Source: a virus. From it: a stretch of DNA of 30,172 nucleotides. Made by a program: the position numbers and the translations under genes. Below are positions 1 to 7,543 of this stretch, one piece after another; the stretch's first letter is position 1; each line of letters starts with the position of its first letter. The notes beneath the pieces were generated by a model, which had not been told where the DNA came from, ran no database searches, and saw only the letters and a list, made by a program, of their open reading frames with translations. The stretch lies in the IMG/VR virus record IMGVR_UViG_3300037099_000343, positions 1 to 30,172 of that record; one strand, 5' to 3'.

Positions 1-522
1 TTGAAGTGGGTTATGGATAACATTCAAAAATATGGAAGTGATGGAAATAGAATTGCCATATCGGGCATTTCCGTTGGAGCATATATGACTGCTTTGATGG
101 TAACGGGAACCAAATGGCATAAAAAATACGGTATTGATATTCACAAAATCAAATGCTGGATACCCATGAGCGGTTTTTACAGCATGAGTCTGCAGGAAAA
201 TTATCTTACTCCAACCATAGCAGGATATCTGGATTTAATAAAGATTCAGTCAAAAAATGATGCCTCGCCGATAGAATATATTACCGGAAAGGAACCACCA
301 AGTCTGATCATCTGTGGTCGTGATGATTGGGCCGTACCCAGAACAAACGCCACCGTTTTGTATAATAAGCTTAAAGAAAAAGGTGCTACAACGGAATTGG
401 CCATGTTAAAAGGATATATGCACACAAATATTTTTATGGGTTATTACAGTGAAGACCATGTGCCGGCAAAGCTCATCAAACGATTCCTGGCGAAATATAT
501 GCCGACAGATTTAAACCATTAA
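1..522 (+). CDS. alpha/beta hydrolase (esterase/lipase type), 5' truncated by window edge
   Basis: C-terminal part of a serine hydrolase with the alpha/beta fold. The nucleophile elbow G-I-S-V-G is near residue 22, the acid is probably in GRDDWAVP near residue 104, and the His is in GYMHTNIF near residue 140. These occur in the order and spacing of acetyl-esterase/BD-FAE-like enzymes. The frame is open from base 1, and the TTG there is unlikely to be the true start because the oxyanion-hole HGG region that precedes the nucleophile in this family is missing. The substrate cannot be told from the sequence. The gene lies in AT-rich DNA next to decayed genes, pointing the opposite way to the phage block. 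Confidence 0.75.
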   Translation: MKWVMDNIQKYGSDGNRIAISGISVGAYMTALMVTGTKWHKKYGIDIHKIKCWIPMSGFYSMSLQENYLTPTIAGYLDLIKIQSKNDASPIEYITGKEPPSLIICGRDDWAVPRTNATVLYNKLKEKGATTELAMLKGYMHTNIFMGYYSEDHVPAKLIKRFLAKYMPTDLNH

Positions 523-732
523 AACTCTAATCGGAAAATAAAGGCAGACAAGGATGTATTGGATCGACTTCATGGGTTAGACGAGATCAGCCGTGTTGTA
601 ATCTTGTTTCACAGTTATCCTGAAGTTGAAACACCAAGGGAATCGATTGTCTCGACCGTTCAAAGGCTAACCGACAAAAACGCGGGAAAATACATGAACA
701 AATTTATATATTTCGACAACATGAATTCATAA
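523..732 (+). pseudogene. open in-frame remnant, unidentified
   Basis: After the hydrolase stop the same frame stays open for 69 codons, ending at TAA 730-732. The translation has normal protein composition and includes the stretch ISRVVILFHSYPEVETPRES. There is no good start codon or ribosome binding site, so this looks like the 3' end of a gene whose front has been lost. I do not recognise the family. It could also be a chance open frame. Confidence 0.3.
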
Positions 733-772
733 GTGAAATATATAGTTTCATTTATGAAACCATATATTTCAC
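733..772. promoter_or_regulatory. 18-bp inverted repeat, possible double operator or hairpin
   Basis: The arms at 733-750 and 755-772 are complementary with a single mismatch, around a 4-base TTTA loop. Each arm is itself a TGAAA-N7-TTTCA half-palindrome, so the site could be two adjacent operators as well as one RNA hairpin. There is no T-tract, so it is not a standard terminator. It lies in about 270 bases without coding potential (733-1005). Confidence 0.5.
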
Positions 773-1005
773 ATTTGCAACAATTCAACAGTTGCTCCAC
801 ACTGCTGTCATAAGTATTTATAATAATTACTTCTTACCCTAACCTCACCAATACAAAACCGGAAACAAAGTGCCCTTAATCCGTAGGCTGAAGGTGCAAA
901 TCTCTCACGTCCCGCCTCAATCTCTTATCAATAAAAATCTTTTAATCAAAAAGCGTTTATGCTAAATTAATATAATATATATCGGCAAAAGGGAGCATAA
1001 CATAA

Positions 1006-1566
1006 GTGTTTTTAACAGAAAATCAACTAGCAGCTCTCAGATTTAAGTCTTTAGGAAATGATGTTAAAATTTCTGATAAGGCAAGTATTTATAATGCAAA
1101 AAATATATCAATAGGAAATAATGTTCGTATTGATGATTTTTGTATTTTAAGTGCCGGAGAAGATGGTATAGAAATAGGAAATAATGTTCATATAGCTTGT
1201 TACTGTTCTCTTATCGGTAAAGGTAAAATTATATTAGAAAATTATAGTGGTCTTTCATCAAGGGTTTCTATCTATTCAAGTAATGATGATTAAAGTGGGA
1301 ACTCTTTAACAAATCCATGTATGCCAGATATATATGCCGATGCTAAACATCTTCCAGTAACATTAAAAGAACATGTTATTGTAGGATGTGGATGTGTGAT
1401 TTTACCGGGTGTAATTATGAATGTTGGTTCTGCTGCTGGCGCTCAATCTCTGATTAATAAAAGTGTTGATGAATTTACTATTGTATCCGGCATACCAGCA
1501 AAATTTATTAAATTTCGGTCAAGAAATCTCTTACAAAAACAAGCTGAATATGAAAAGTGTGGTTAA
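1006..1566 (+). pseudogene. hexapeptide-repeat O-acetyltransferase, broken by an in-frame TAA
   Basis: Left-handed beta-helix acyltransferase of the type that O-acetylates surface sugars. It starts at GTG 1006 behind a GGGAG-like ribosome binding site, with TATAAT at 971-976 as a possible -10 box. Hexapeptide turns are visible (ISIGNNVRI, IEIGNNVHI, VIVGCGCVILPGV), and the end SGIPAKFIKFR is the usual C-terminal signature. Codon 96 (1291-1293) is TAA, where relatives have Tyr or Phe in the SSNDDY-SG segment, and the same frame then continues as SGNSLTNPC through to 1566. One substitution (TAT or TAC to TAA) explains the break. It is probably non-functional, unless the stop is read through. 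Confidence 0.75.
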
Positions 1567-1726
1567 TCATGTTTATATTGGTACTGGTGCGATTATTAAA
1601 GATGGAACTGACAAACCGATTATAATAGGTCGAGGCGCTACGGTAGGAATGGGGGCAGTCGTGACTAAAAGCGTCCCTCCCGGGATAACTGTGGTCGGAA
1701 ATCCCGCAAAACCTGTGGTGAAATAG
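1550..1726 (+). pseudogene. C-terminal fragment of a NeuD-like acetyltransferase
   Basis: About 58 codons from ATG 1550, overlapping the end of the previous gene in another frame. The residues IGRGATVGMGAVVTKSVPPG followed by VVGNPAKPVVK match the final beta-helix coils and tail of sialic-acid/sugar O-acyltransferases of the NeuD family. The N-terminal Rossmann-like half and most of the helix are absent. It ends 12 bases before the first phage stop codon, so the loss may be linked to the phage junction. Confidence 0.6.
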
Positions 1727-1738
1727 AATCTTATTTTT

Positions 1739-2812
1739 TTATTGAACCGTCCCTGAAAAACTTCCTACCACTCCTGCTGAACCGCTTGCCACGACCGCCG
1801 AAGCGGTGAAATTTCCCCCTGCAAAATTGCTCGTGGTGATTGAAACCGTTAAACTTGTCGGACTGAATGTATATCCTGTCTTGACTGGCGTGATGGTATA
1901 AGAACCGGCAGAAAGTCCCGTAAAGCTGTACGTCCCGTCACTCGCCGTTGCCGTTGATGCTGAACTTGTGCCCGTAAGTGTCATAGTGACGCCGGATTGA
2001 ACCGCTCCGCTTACCGTGCCGGAAATGGTGTAGGTGGTTGGTATCATGTTGATAATAGCAGTTGATAACCTACTCCCCGCCGTTGTTGCTTGTGCAGGGC
2101 CAATGTCAGGTGAATCATCATAGGTCAAGTCTGTCAGGTCAATATAAGCGTCTGCATATCCATTAGTCACCGATTGAACCGTTGCTAAATTTACCGCTGA
2201 TGTCGTGGCAGCATCTTTAACAACTATTATTTTTGCGTTCGGGAAGTCTGTTTTTAGTTTCCCTGACAAATTTTGTAGTCCGGCGTAATATTCTGCCTGT
2301 GTTGCTCCGTTATACCCGTCAGAGTATCCCTGCCACCAAAAAACATAATCTACGACACTTCCAGATATGATAGCCAATACCGCCGTTTTCATATTATTGT
2401 ATTGGTCATCAAGCCAATACCATTTAGGAGAACCGCAAACCACTCCGTCTTTATACTTTGCCAAAAGAACGGAACCGGATAAGTTATAATTTAGCAAATC
2501 AATACTCTTACCCGTAGCTGCTTTTAAATTATTTCCTAATGTCACAAAACCATTGGCTGTCGGAGTGAGCCATCTGCCTTGCGAGGGTGTAGTGCCTGTG
2601 CAACCGGAACAACCACAAGCCAACACCGAATATTGTCTTATATCTGCATTGGCCGTATAGTTAGAACCACCCCAATTTAAAGCACCAATAGTTGATGTGC
2701 CCATCCAGAAGGAATTGCTTTGCCCTATATCAAGAACTGTTATTTTACCTGTGGCGAAACAAGGTGTTACTGTAAAAAGTAAAAGACAAATTATTAAAAA
2801 TAGTTTTTTCAT
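1739..2812 (-). CDS. exported SGNH/sialate O-acetylesterase-like protein with C-terminal Ig-like domain
   Basis: 357 residues, with an AAGGA-type ribosome binding site before ATG 2812. Residues 1-20 form a Sec signal peptide with a probable cut after CFA. Residues 23-240 resemble the SASA esterase family: nucleophile block GQSN (Ser32) and WWQG at 159-162, where the family has W-Q-G-E-S-D. The usual D-I-H catalytic motif reads D236-I-G238, so the His is missing at the expected place and activity is doubtful. Residues 265-340 form a carboxypeptidase-regulatory-like/CnaB-type beta-sandwich (ASDGTYSFTGLSAGSYTI). It is the last gene of the virion block, and its likely role is host-surface binding or glycan deacetylation. 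The signal peptide is odd for a tail protein. Confidence 0.65.
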   Translation of the reverse strand: MKKLFLIICLLLFTVTPCFATGKITVLDIGQSNSFWMGTSTIGALNWGGSNYTANADIRQYSVLACGCSGCTGTTPSQGRWLTPTANGFVTLGNNLKAATGKSIDLLNYNLSGSVLLAKYKDGVVCGSPKWYWLDDQYNNMKTAVLAIISGSVVDYVFWWQGYSDGYNGATQAEYYAGLQNLSGKLKTDFPNAKIIVVKDAATTSAVNLATVQSVTNGYADAYIDLTDLTYDDSPDIGPAQATTAGSRLSTAIINMIPTTYTISGTVSGAVQSGVTMTLTGTSSASTATASDGTYSFTGLSAGSYTITPVKTGYTFSPTSLTVSITTSNFAGGNFTASAVVASGSAGVVGSFSGTVQ

Positions 2813-2841
2813 TTAATATCCTTTCTTACCAAAGTTTTTGT

Positions 2842-4437
2842 TTAATATACCGGATAATAAGTTTTTAAAAAATTTCTTATAATAGTCATGTCAGAACTAG
2901 ACAACGACACCTTAAATCCCAATAAGGAAAATATATTTCCTTTCCAGTAAAAATAATTTGTATTACTATACCAGAATCGCCCTATATTTGCATAATTTTG
3001 TGTTGTTCCTGCAGAGGGAGAAAGACTTGTTGGGGATATAGAGGTGCCCCCGTTCACTTTAGCGTTAGATTCCGCCCATGAAGAACTGACATTAGTTTCT
3101 AATATATACACTTTTGTTGTATTGCTAGCTGTTGAGTATGCTGAATAACTGTAATTAGATGCACCATTGTAATTATCAAAGGCATATATGTTTGAAGATG
3201 TTTCAAGTTCAAAGTATGGTTGGCCCAATGAGGCAGAATTTAACCCATAGGCAAAAACCTGTCCATTTGCGGCAATGGTAGTGGAACCACCAACTACACC
3301 AAAAAAAGAACTGGCCCCTTGTAAGAATGTTGGCAAAGTATTGAGTCCTAAATATGTTGTAGATCCATTATACACAAAAGCCTGCATATTAGGCAAGGTT
3401 CCCGTTCCCGAACCTGTGCAGCTTGGATAAGGTGTTCCCGAACCTGTGCATGAGGCGTTGACAGCATTAGTAACTATTGATGGCATAGCACCTGCCACAG
3501 TCTGTATTGCTGTCCTTGCTCCCGTTATATCTGTACCATCATAAGCCGTGTCAACAACACTTGATATTGTATGATAGCCAAAGTTTGGATCATATGCCAT
3601 TCCTGCGCAACCGGGGAATGTTCCATTGCAGCCTGTAGTCGTGAGAGTTTTGACGGCAGTTACGTAAGCATCGTACATGGCAAGATTGGCTATAGTTCCG
3701 CCAGCTGCTATTACATGATTGTAATAGGTACACGTTTCGTTGTTCGTGTACGTTGTGCTATTACATACATTAGTAGAGGCCGAAACCACCACATTATTAC
3801 TAGCTACTGAATTGGCCGCACAGTACGTTGCATTTCCGGCCTGGCTCGCTACGATATCGGCTGTGCCTGCGGCCACAGGCACTGTTGAACTTCCCGAGAT
3901 AGTAAAAACACCCGTATTGCTACTGACATAAGAAACGGTTAATCCGGAGGTTGATGTTGCGCTCCCTACTGAACCGTTACTTCCGCCAACTGTTAAAGAG
4001 TCTGTCGGCTGTGTACCCCATGTAATGCTCTGCGCAGTACAAGACGTAGGTGTCCCTGAAACTTCCGAACTACAGGAACTCTCCCCTGCTGAATTTTGAC
4101 AGGTCAGCATATAGTAATAAGTTGTACCACCAGTCAGCGATCCTATGACATCTGGACTTCTTACACTAGAGACCTTCGTCCCATTTGCAATGCAATTCCC
4201 CGACATTGAAGAGCCTGATTTCCAGTACAGATTGCAGCTTGTTGACCCGCTTGATGGTGTCCACCCCACTGTATTCTGCAAATTACCGGCAGTTGCGGAA
4301 ACACCTGTTGGTGCGGCAGGAATGGTGGCGATTGATCCACCTCCGCCGGCTATTATTATCCCTGATAAGCCTGTAGCATAGACCAATGAGTTTATAAATA
4401 ATCCGATTACGCAAAATAATAATATAAGTTTCTTCAT
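2842..4437 (-). CDS. exported adhesin-like fibre protein: FN3, Ig-like and LamG-like domains
   Basis: 531 residues with an AGGAG ribosome binding site. Residues 1-21 form a signal peptide ending in VYA. Residues 40-130 look like a fibronectin type III domain (PAAPTGVSATAGN, then TTYYYMLTCQNSAG). Residues 135-215 are a bacterial Ig/MBG-like domain. The last ~170 residues have the pattern of concanavalin/LamG modules, closing with a GNIFSLLGF segment and a helix ending FLKTYYPVY. The mature part has 12 cysteines in close pairs, which suggests disulfides and therefore an oxidising location. It probably binds a cell-surface ligand. Whether it is part of the virion or is secreted cannot be decided from sequence. 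Confidence 0.65.
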   Translation of the reverse strand: MKKLILLFCVIGLFINSLVYATGLSGIIIAGGGGSIATIPAAPTGVSATAGNLQNTVGWTPSSGSTSCNLYWKSGSSMSGNCIANGTKVSSVRSPDVIGSLTGGTTYYYMLTCQNSAGESSCSSEVSGTPTSCTAQSITWGTQPTDSLTVGGSNGSVGSATSTSGLTVSYVSSNTGVFTISGSSTVPVAAGTADIVASQAGNATYCAANSVASNNVVVSASTNVCNSTTYTNNETCTYYNHVIAAGGTIANLAMYDAYVTAVKTLTTTGCNGTFPGCAGMAYDPNFGYHTISSVVDTAYDGTDITGARTAIQTVAGAMPSIVTNAVNASCTGSGTPYPSCTGSGTGTLPNMQAFVYNGSTTYLGLNTLPTFLQGASSFFGVVGGSTTIAANGQVFAYGLNSASLGQPYFELETSSNIYAFDNYNGASNYSYSAYSTASNTTKVYILETNVSSSWAESNAKVNGGTSISPTSLSPSAGTTQNYANIGRFWYSNTNYFYWKGNIFSLLGFKVSLSSSDMTIIRNFLKTYYPVY

Positions 4438-4440
4438 GTT

Positions 4441-4720
4441 ATTCTCCTTTTTGTCTTAATCGTAGGGATCGTTCCCCGAACGATCCGAGCGGCGCGTTTG
4501 GGGAAACGCGCCCTACAATTAATGTCCTCCGCTGGCGGAGGTGGTTTTATATCTTTCGTACTCCGGGTCTTTAGACCCGTAAATCTATCTGTTGTCGCGA
4601 TCTTGCTTCCCAACATCTTGAATAATAATCAATAACGATCCGGGCGGCGCGTTTGTGAAAACGCGCCCTACTTCCCTTTGTCATTGCGAGCCTTGGCCTT
4701 GCGAGGCGTGGCAATCTCTC
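4441..4720. repeat. compound array of palindromic intergenic repeats (families A, E, B, A, C)
   Basis: The 284-base gap holds only repeats. Family A, a double hairpin with cores GATCGTTCCCCGAACGATC and GGCGCGTTTGGGGAAACGCG, is at 4461-4516 with a partial copy at 4635-4671. Family E (CCTCCGCTGGCGGAGG) is at 4526-4541. Family B (CGGGTCTTTAGACCCG core) is at 4554-4585. Family C (TCATTGCGAG to GGCAATCTC) is at 4679-4720. The 36 bases at 4441-4476 recur exactly at 13037-13072, including the ribosome binding site of the neighbouring gene. Confidence 0.85.
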
Positions 4721-4721
4721 C

Positions 4722-6668
4722 TTAATTTAAAGAGCAAGTTCCCGATGAACAATAAGCAACCCAATGTGTGGCATCAACTCCTATAACGCATATGCCGTCA
4801 CCGGCAGCACCGGCAGTTTTAACATCTCCGCCCGAGGTGCATAGAGTTCCGCCTAAATCTATATACTGGCCGCTTGCCGAAGTCTGGAATTTAATGATCT
4901 GCGATATTCCCGTATAATTTTTTACGCAATATTGAAGTCCTGCCGCAGCCGTGGGCAGGGTGTAAATAGAATTTGCAGCGGAGTTTCCCTGATTGAAATA
5001 ATATGCGGTCTTATAGGTTGCGCTGCTGATTGTCGTTGGAGAGCTTGCCGTTGATATTACGATATTAACCAGGCCGTCCACAACGCCTGTCGCGGCAAGG
5101 GAAGTGGCAGTAGCAGCGCCGATAGTTACGATGCCGGTTGAACCTGCTGCGGGAGCCGCGCCGACATCGCTTGCAGTCAGAGCCGTCCCATTTATCTTAT
5201 ATTTTTGCCCTGTGGGGATATTAACATTTCCTGATGTATCAATAGAAACCAGACCGCTTTGATAATAGATGCCTCCCGTTCCAAACCAAAAATAACCCGT
5301 CGTGTCATCTTCTCCCATCCACCATGAAGTTGCAGGTGTTGAAGCCGCTGTCGCAAAACCCATAGCGGGTTTGCCGGGACAAAACATCTGACCGTCTGAG
5401 GCAATGGTGCAGGTTGAAGATTGTATAGTATTCGCCGTTCCTTCGGATGTGGTAATGTAATTAGAACTTGAGGATATCGTGCCAAGGATCGTGCCGTTCC
5501 CCGTTCCGGTGCCATTCCCGTAATCCACCCAGGCGTTAGAACCATTCCATATTTGGATCTTCGGATTGCCGCTGTTATTATTAACGCACATCGGATTCGT
5601 TGTAACGCCTGTCAGCGTAGGACAGGAAGTGGTATTTGAAAAGTCGGCATAATGATTACCGTCACCCAATGAAGAATCAAAAGCTGCCCCCGTTATCGTT
5701 GTTCCGGTAATAGCTGCGGGTGTTGTGCCGCCGATGGGCCCAGGCGAAGCAGGATCGAATGATGATCCTCCGCCTCCTGAGCCTAAAGAATTAAGATTAT
5801 AAGTATGGCCGCTTGTGCCCGTAATTGTAAAAGGATAAAGAGGTTGTACGGCCCAGCACCCCTCTGCGTTTCCTGAAGCATCCACGCCCAGGGAGGCATA
5901 ACCTGAACTGCAATTTGTGCCGTTTGCGGCCAATGCCGTGGCTGTTGAAGCATTGCCGGTGACATTGCCTGTCAGGTTTCCCATAAAAGTGCCGCTGATA
6001 GTATCGCCTGACGTGTAATAACCGAGGAATGCTTTTATTGCCGCGATATTCGCCTCATTGACGAGCGTTTTTACATCGTTTGAAGGCATAAAACTTGCCC
6101 AATAAATTAAATTAGTATTGTAATTCGTCAAACTGCCTATGGTCAAATAATCCACGCCGTCAACGGCAATAGAAGGAACGGCAATTCCCCCGGAAACAGT
6201 GACCTTCATCAATCCGGTAGATAACGAACCCAGATTAAACGAATTAGGCAAAGTCGCGTCATTTTGCAACATAAGATAATGCGATGCTAGACTGGCAAAA
6301 GAACCGCTTGAACAACTCGTCACGTAATCTGTTCCAGCTATGGCCGTAGATAATACTGCTGCGCCGCCGGAAACAGACATTTTCAAAAGGCCGCTTGAAA
6401 GGCTTCCTAAATTCGTTCCGTTGGTCAATGACGGCACGTTCTGGGTGGTCATAAGATAACCGGAGGCCGGAGCGCAATTATTCGTTATATACGTTTTAAC
6501 CGCGTTCTGAGAGCTAACAGTGGTATCCGATGAACCTAGGTCAGGATCAACGCTGAACAGATAATTAGCCGCGCCTCCTACAAGATAATCCGCCGTTGCC
6601 GGAATAGGAAGGCAGATAGATATTAGAAATATAATTAATCCGAAAAGCTTCTTTTTAAAATCCTTCAT
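4722..6668 (-). CDS. phage tail-fibre-like protein with signal peptide
   Basis: About 648 residues from ATG 6668. A TTG directly before it is the alternative start, and the ribosome binding site is weak. Residues 1-26 form a signal peptide (lysine-rich start, hydrophobic core, ATA cut). Residues 70-115 and 130-175 are two copies of the stalk repeat common in phage fibres: YLM, then LGSLS-GLLK, then AGTDYV. The middle is Gly/Ser/Thr-rich with low-complexity beta repeats. The last ~110 residues form a Cys-containing, probably beta-rich tip (YCVKNYTG, LCTSGG, YCSSGTCSLN). It is likely a trimeric receptor-binding fibre. It has many cysteines for a phage fibre, and its export signal is unexpected. 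Confidence 0.7.
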   Translation of the reverse strand: MKDFKKKLFGLIIFLISICLPIPATADYLVGGAANYLFSVDPDLGSSDTTVSSQNAVKTYITNNCAPASGYLMTTQNVPSLTNGTNLGSLSSGLLKMSVSGGAAVLSTAIAGTDYVTSCSSGSFASLASHYLMLQNDATLPNSFNLGSLSTGLMKVTVSGGIAVPSIAVDGVDYLTIGSLTNYNTNLIYWASFMPSNDVKTLVNEANIAAIKAFLGYYTSGDTISGTFMGNLTGNVTGNASTATALAANGTNCSSGYASLGVDASGNAEGCWAVQPLYPFTITGTSGHTYNLNSLGSGGGGSSFDPASPGPIGGTTPAAITGTTITGAAFDSSLGDGNHYADFSNTTSCPTLTGVTTNPMCVNNNSGNPKIQIWNGSNAWVDYGNGTGTGNGTILGTISSSSNYITTSEGTANTIQSSTCTIASDGQMFCPGKPAMGFATAASTPATSWWMGEDDTTGYFWFGTGGIYYQSGLVSIDTSGNVNIPTGQKYKINGTALTASDVGAAPAAGSTGIVTIGAATATSLAATGVVDGLVNIVISTASSPTTISSATYKTAYYFNQGNSAANSIYTLPTAAAGLQYCVKNYTGISQIIKFQTSASGQYIDLGGTLCTSGGDVKTAGAAGDGICVIGVDATHWVAYCSSGTCSLN

Positions 6669-6709
6669 CAACTACCATACTCTTTCTCTCCCGCGTGATT
6701 AAAAAGTTA

Positions 6710-7543
6710 TTATTGTCCGCTGATTGTTCTACGTGGAACAATCTCACTCTGTTGTGTTTCCCTGCTTGCCTTTGCGGATGCGTTTGGAAGCGGATTTTTA
6801 AAGACAAACTTACCATCGGCATCAAGAACGACACTTCCGGCAGGCGCGATTATCGGCCTTCTCGATTCATTTTTCGCCGTCAGCAGCGCCGCCTTTGTAT
6901 TTGCCTCTTCCTGAGCCACATCCGGAAAGAATGCCTGTTTGACATTATCGGGCGTGATTTGATTGAATTGCGCTTTAATATTCTGCAATTTATTAATCTG
7001 ATCCATCAAAGGTTGTTTCTGCGGGTCATTATCCTGCAATCCTGCGGCTTTTTGCGCCAACGACATGATTTTAGTTTGCAAACCATTATTCAAATCAGTC
7101 TGAAATCCCGTTGTGCCTTTTGAAGGGTCTGCGGGGTCAACCGGATTGCTCCAATTCTGCTGAATGGCATTGGCTACATCGCCTCTTTTCATGGCCGGAT
7201 TATTTGCCATTTGAGAAATAGGCGTCAATACGGCATCCAGTGAATCTACTGGAAGTCCTTTCATAGCCATATTTGTCTTTAATTTATCGAACTGATCCTG
7301 ATTCCAGTCTTGCCGTGAAGGTGGAGTCTGCGCCTGTACTTTCGCCACCTGTGCACCTGCCCTTTGCGTTGCCGCGGCACCCATGGTATCCTGATAGGAC
7401 TTTTCATTATTAATCTTCTGCATTTCCATGGCGCGTTGGGCGGCAAGCTGATCGTTGCGGATTCCCATTTCGCCGAATTGCATAATCTGAGGGCTTAAAT
7501 CCGGTATCGCCGGAGGCGCGTAAAAAGGATTGCTAGATTCCAT
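6710..7543 (-). CDS. phage structural-region protein, unknown, Gln/Ala-rich
   Basis: 277 residues with no recognised family. Predicted mostly helical: residues 25-70 are Q/M/A-rich, and coiled-coil-like segments run around residues 95-200 (KAAGLQDNDPQKQPLMDQIN). The C-terminus is short and beta-like (GSVVLDADGKFVFKNP). Its start codon overlaps the stop of 7543..8694 as TAATG, so translation is probably coupled. The location between tail hub and fibre suggests an internal or ejection protein, but that is context only. A parS-like palindrome lies in its last codons. Confidence 0.6.
   Translation of the reverse strand: MESSNPFYAPPAIPDLSPQIMQFGEMGIRNDQLAAQRAMEMQKINNEKSYQDTMGAAATQRAGAQVAKVQAQTPPSRQDWNQDQFDKLKTNMAMKGLPVDSLDAVLTPISQMANNPAMKRGDVANAIQQNWSNPVDPADPSKGTTGFQTDLNNGLQTKIMSLAQKAAGLQDNDPQKQPLMDQINKLQNIKAQFNQITPDNVKQAFFPDVAQEEANTKAALLTAKNESRRPIIAPAGSVVLDADGKFVFKNPLPNASAKASRETQQSEIVPRRTISGQ
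6722..6743. promoter_or_regulatory. parS-like palindrome inside a coding region
   Basis: A 22-base near-perfect palindrome whose core, read on the minus strand, is TGTTCCACGTAGAACA. The bacterial ParB site is close to TGTTCCACGTGGAACA, so there is one mismatch. It encodes VPRRTI near the end of 6710..7543. It could be a real centromere-like site or coincidence. Confidence 0.35.

Noticed and set aside
733-772. Rho-independent terminator
   Set aside because: The hairpin is AT-rich and lacks a following T-tract on either strand.
1006-1566. Stop-codon recoding (TAA as sense) in the acetyltransferase
   Set aside because: Other genes in the window use TAA as a normal stop, so simple nonsense mutation is the better explanation.
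4434-4616. 60-codon minus-strand frame in the repeat array
   Set aside because: It consists of repeat families A, E and B with no ribosome binding site or conserved look.
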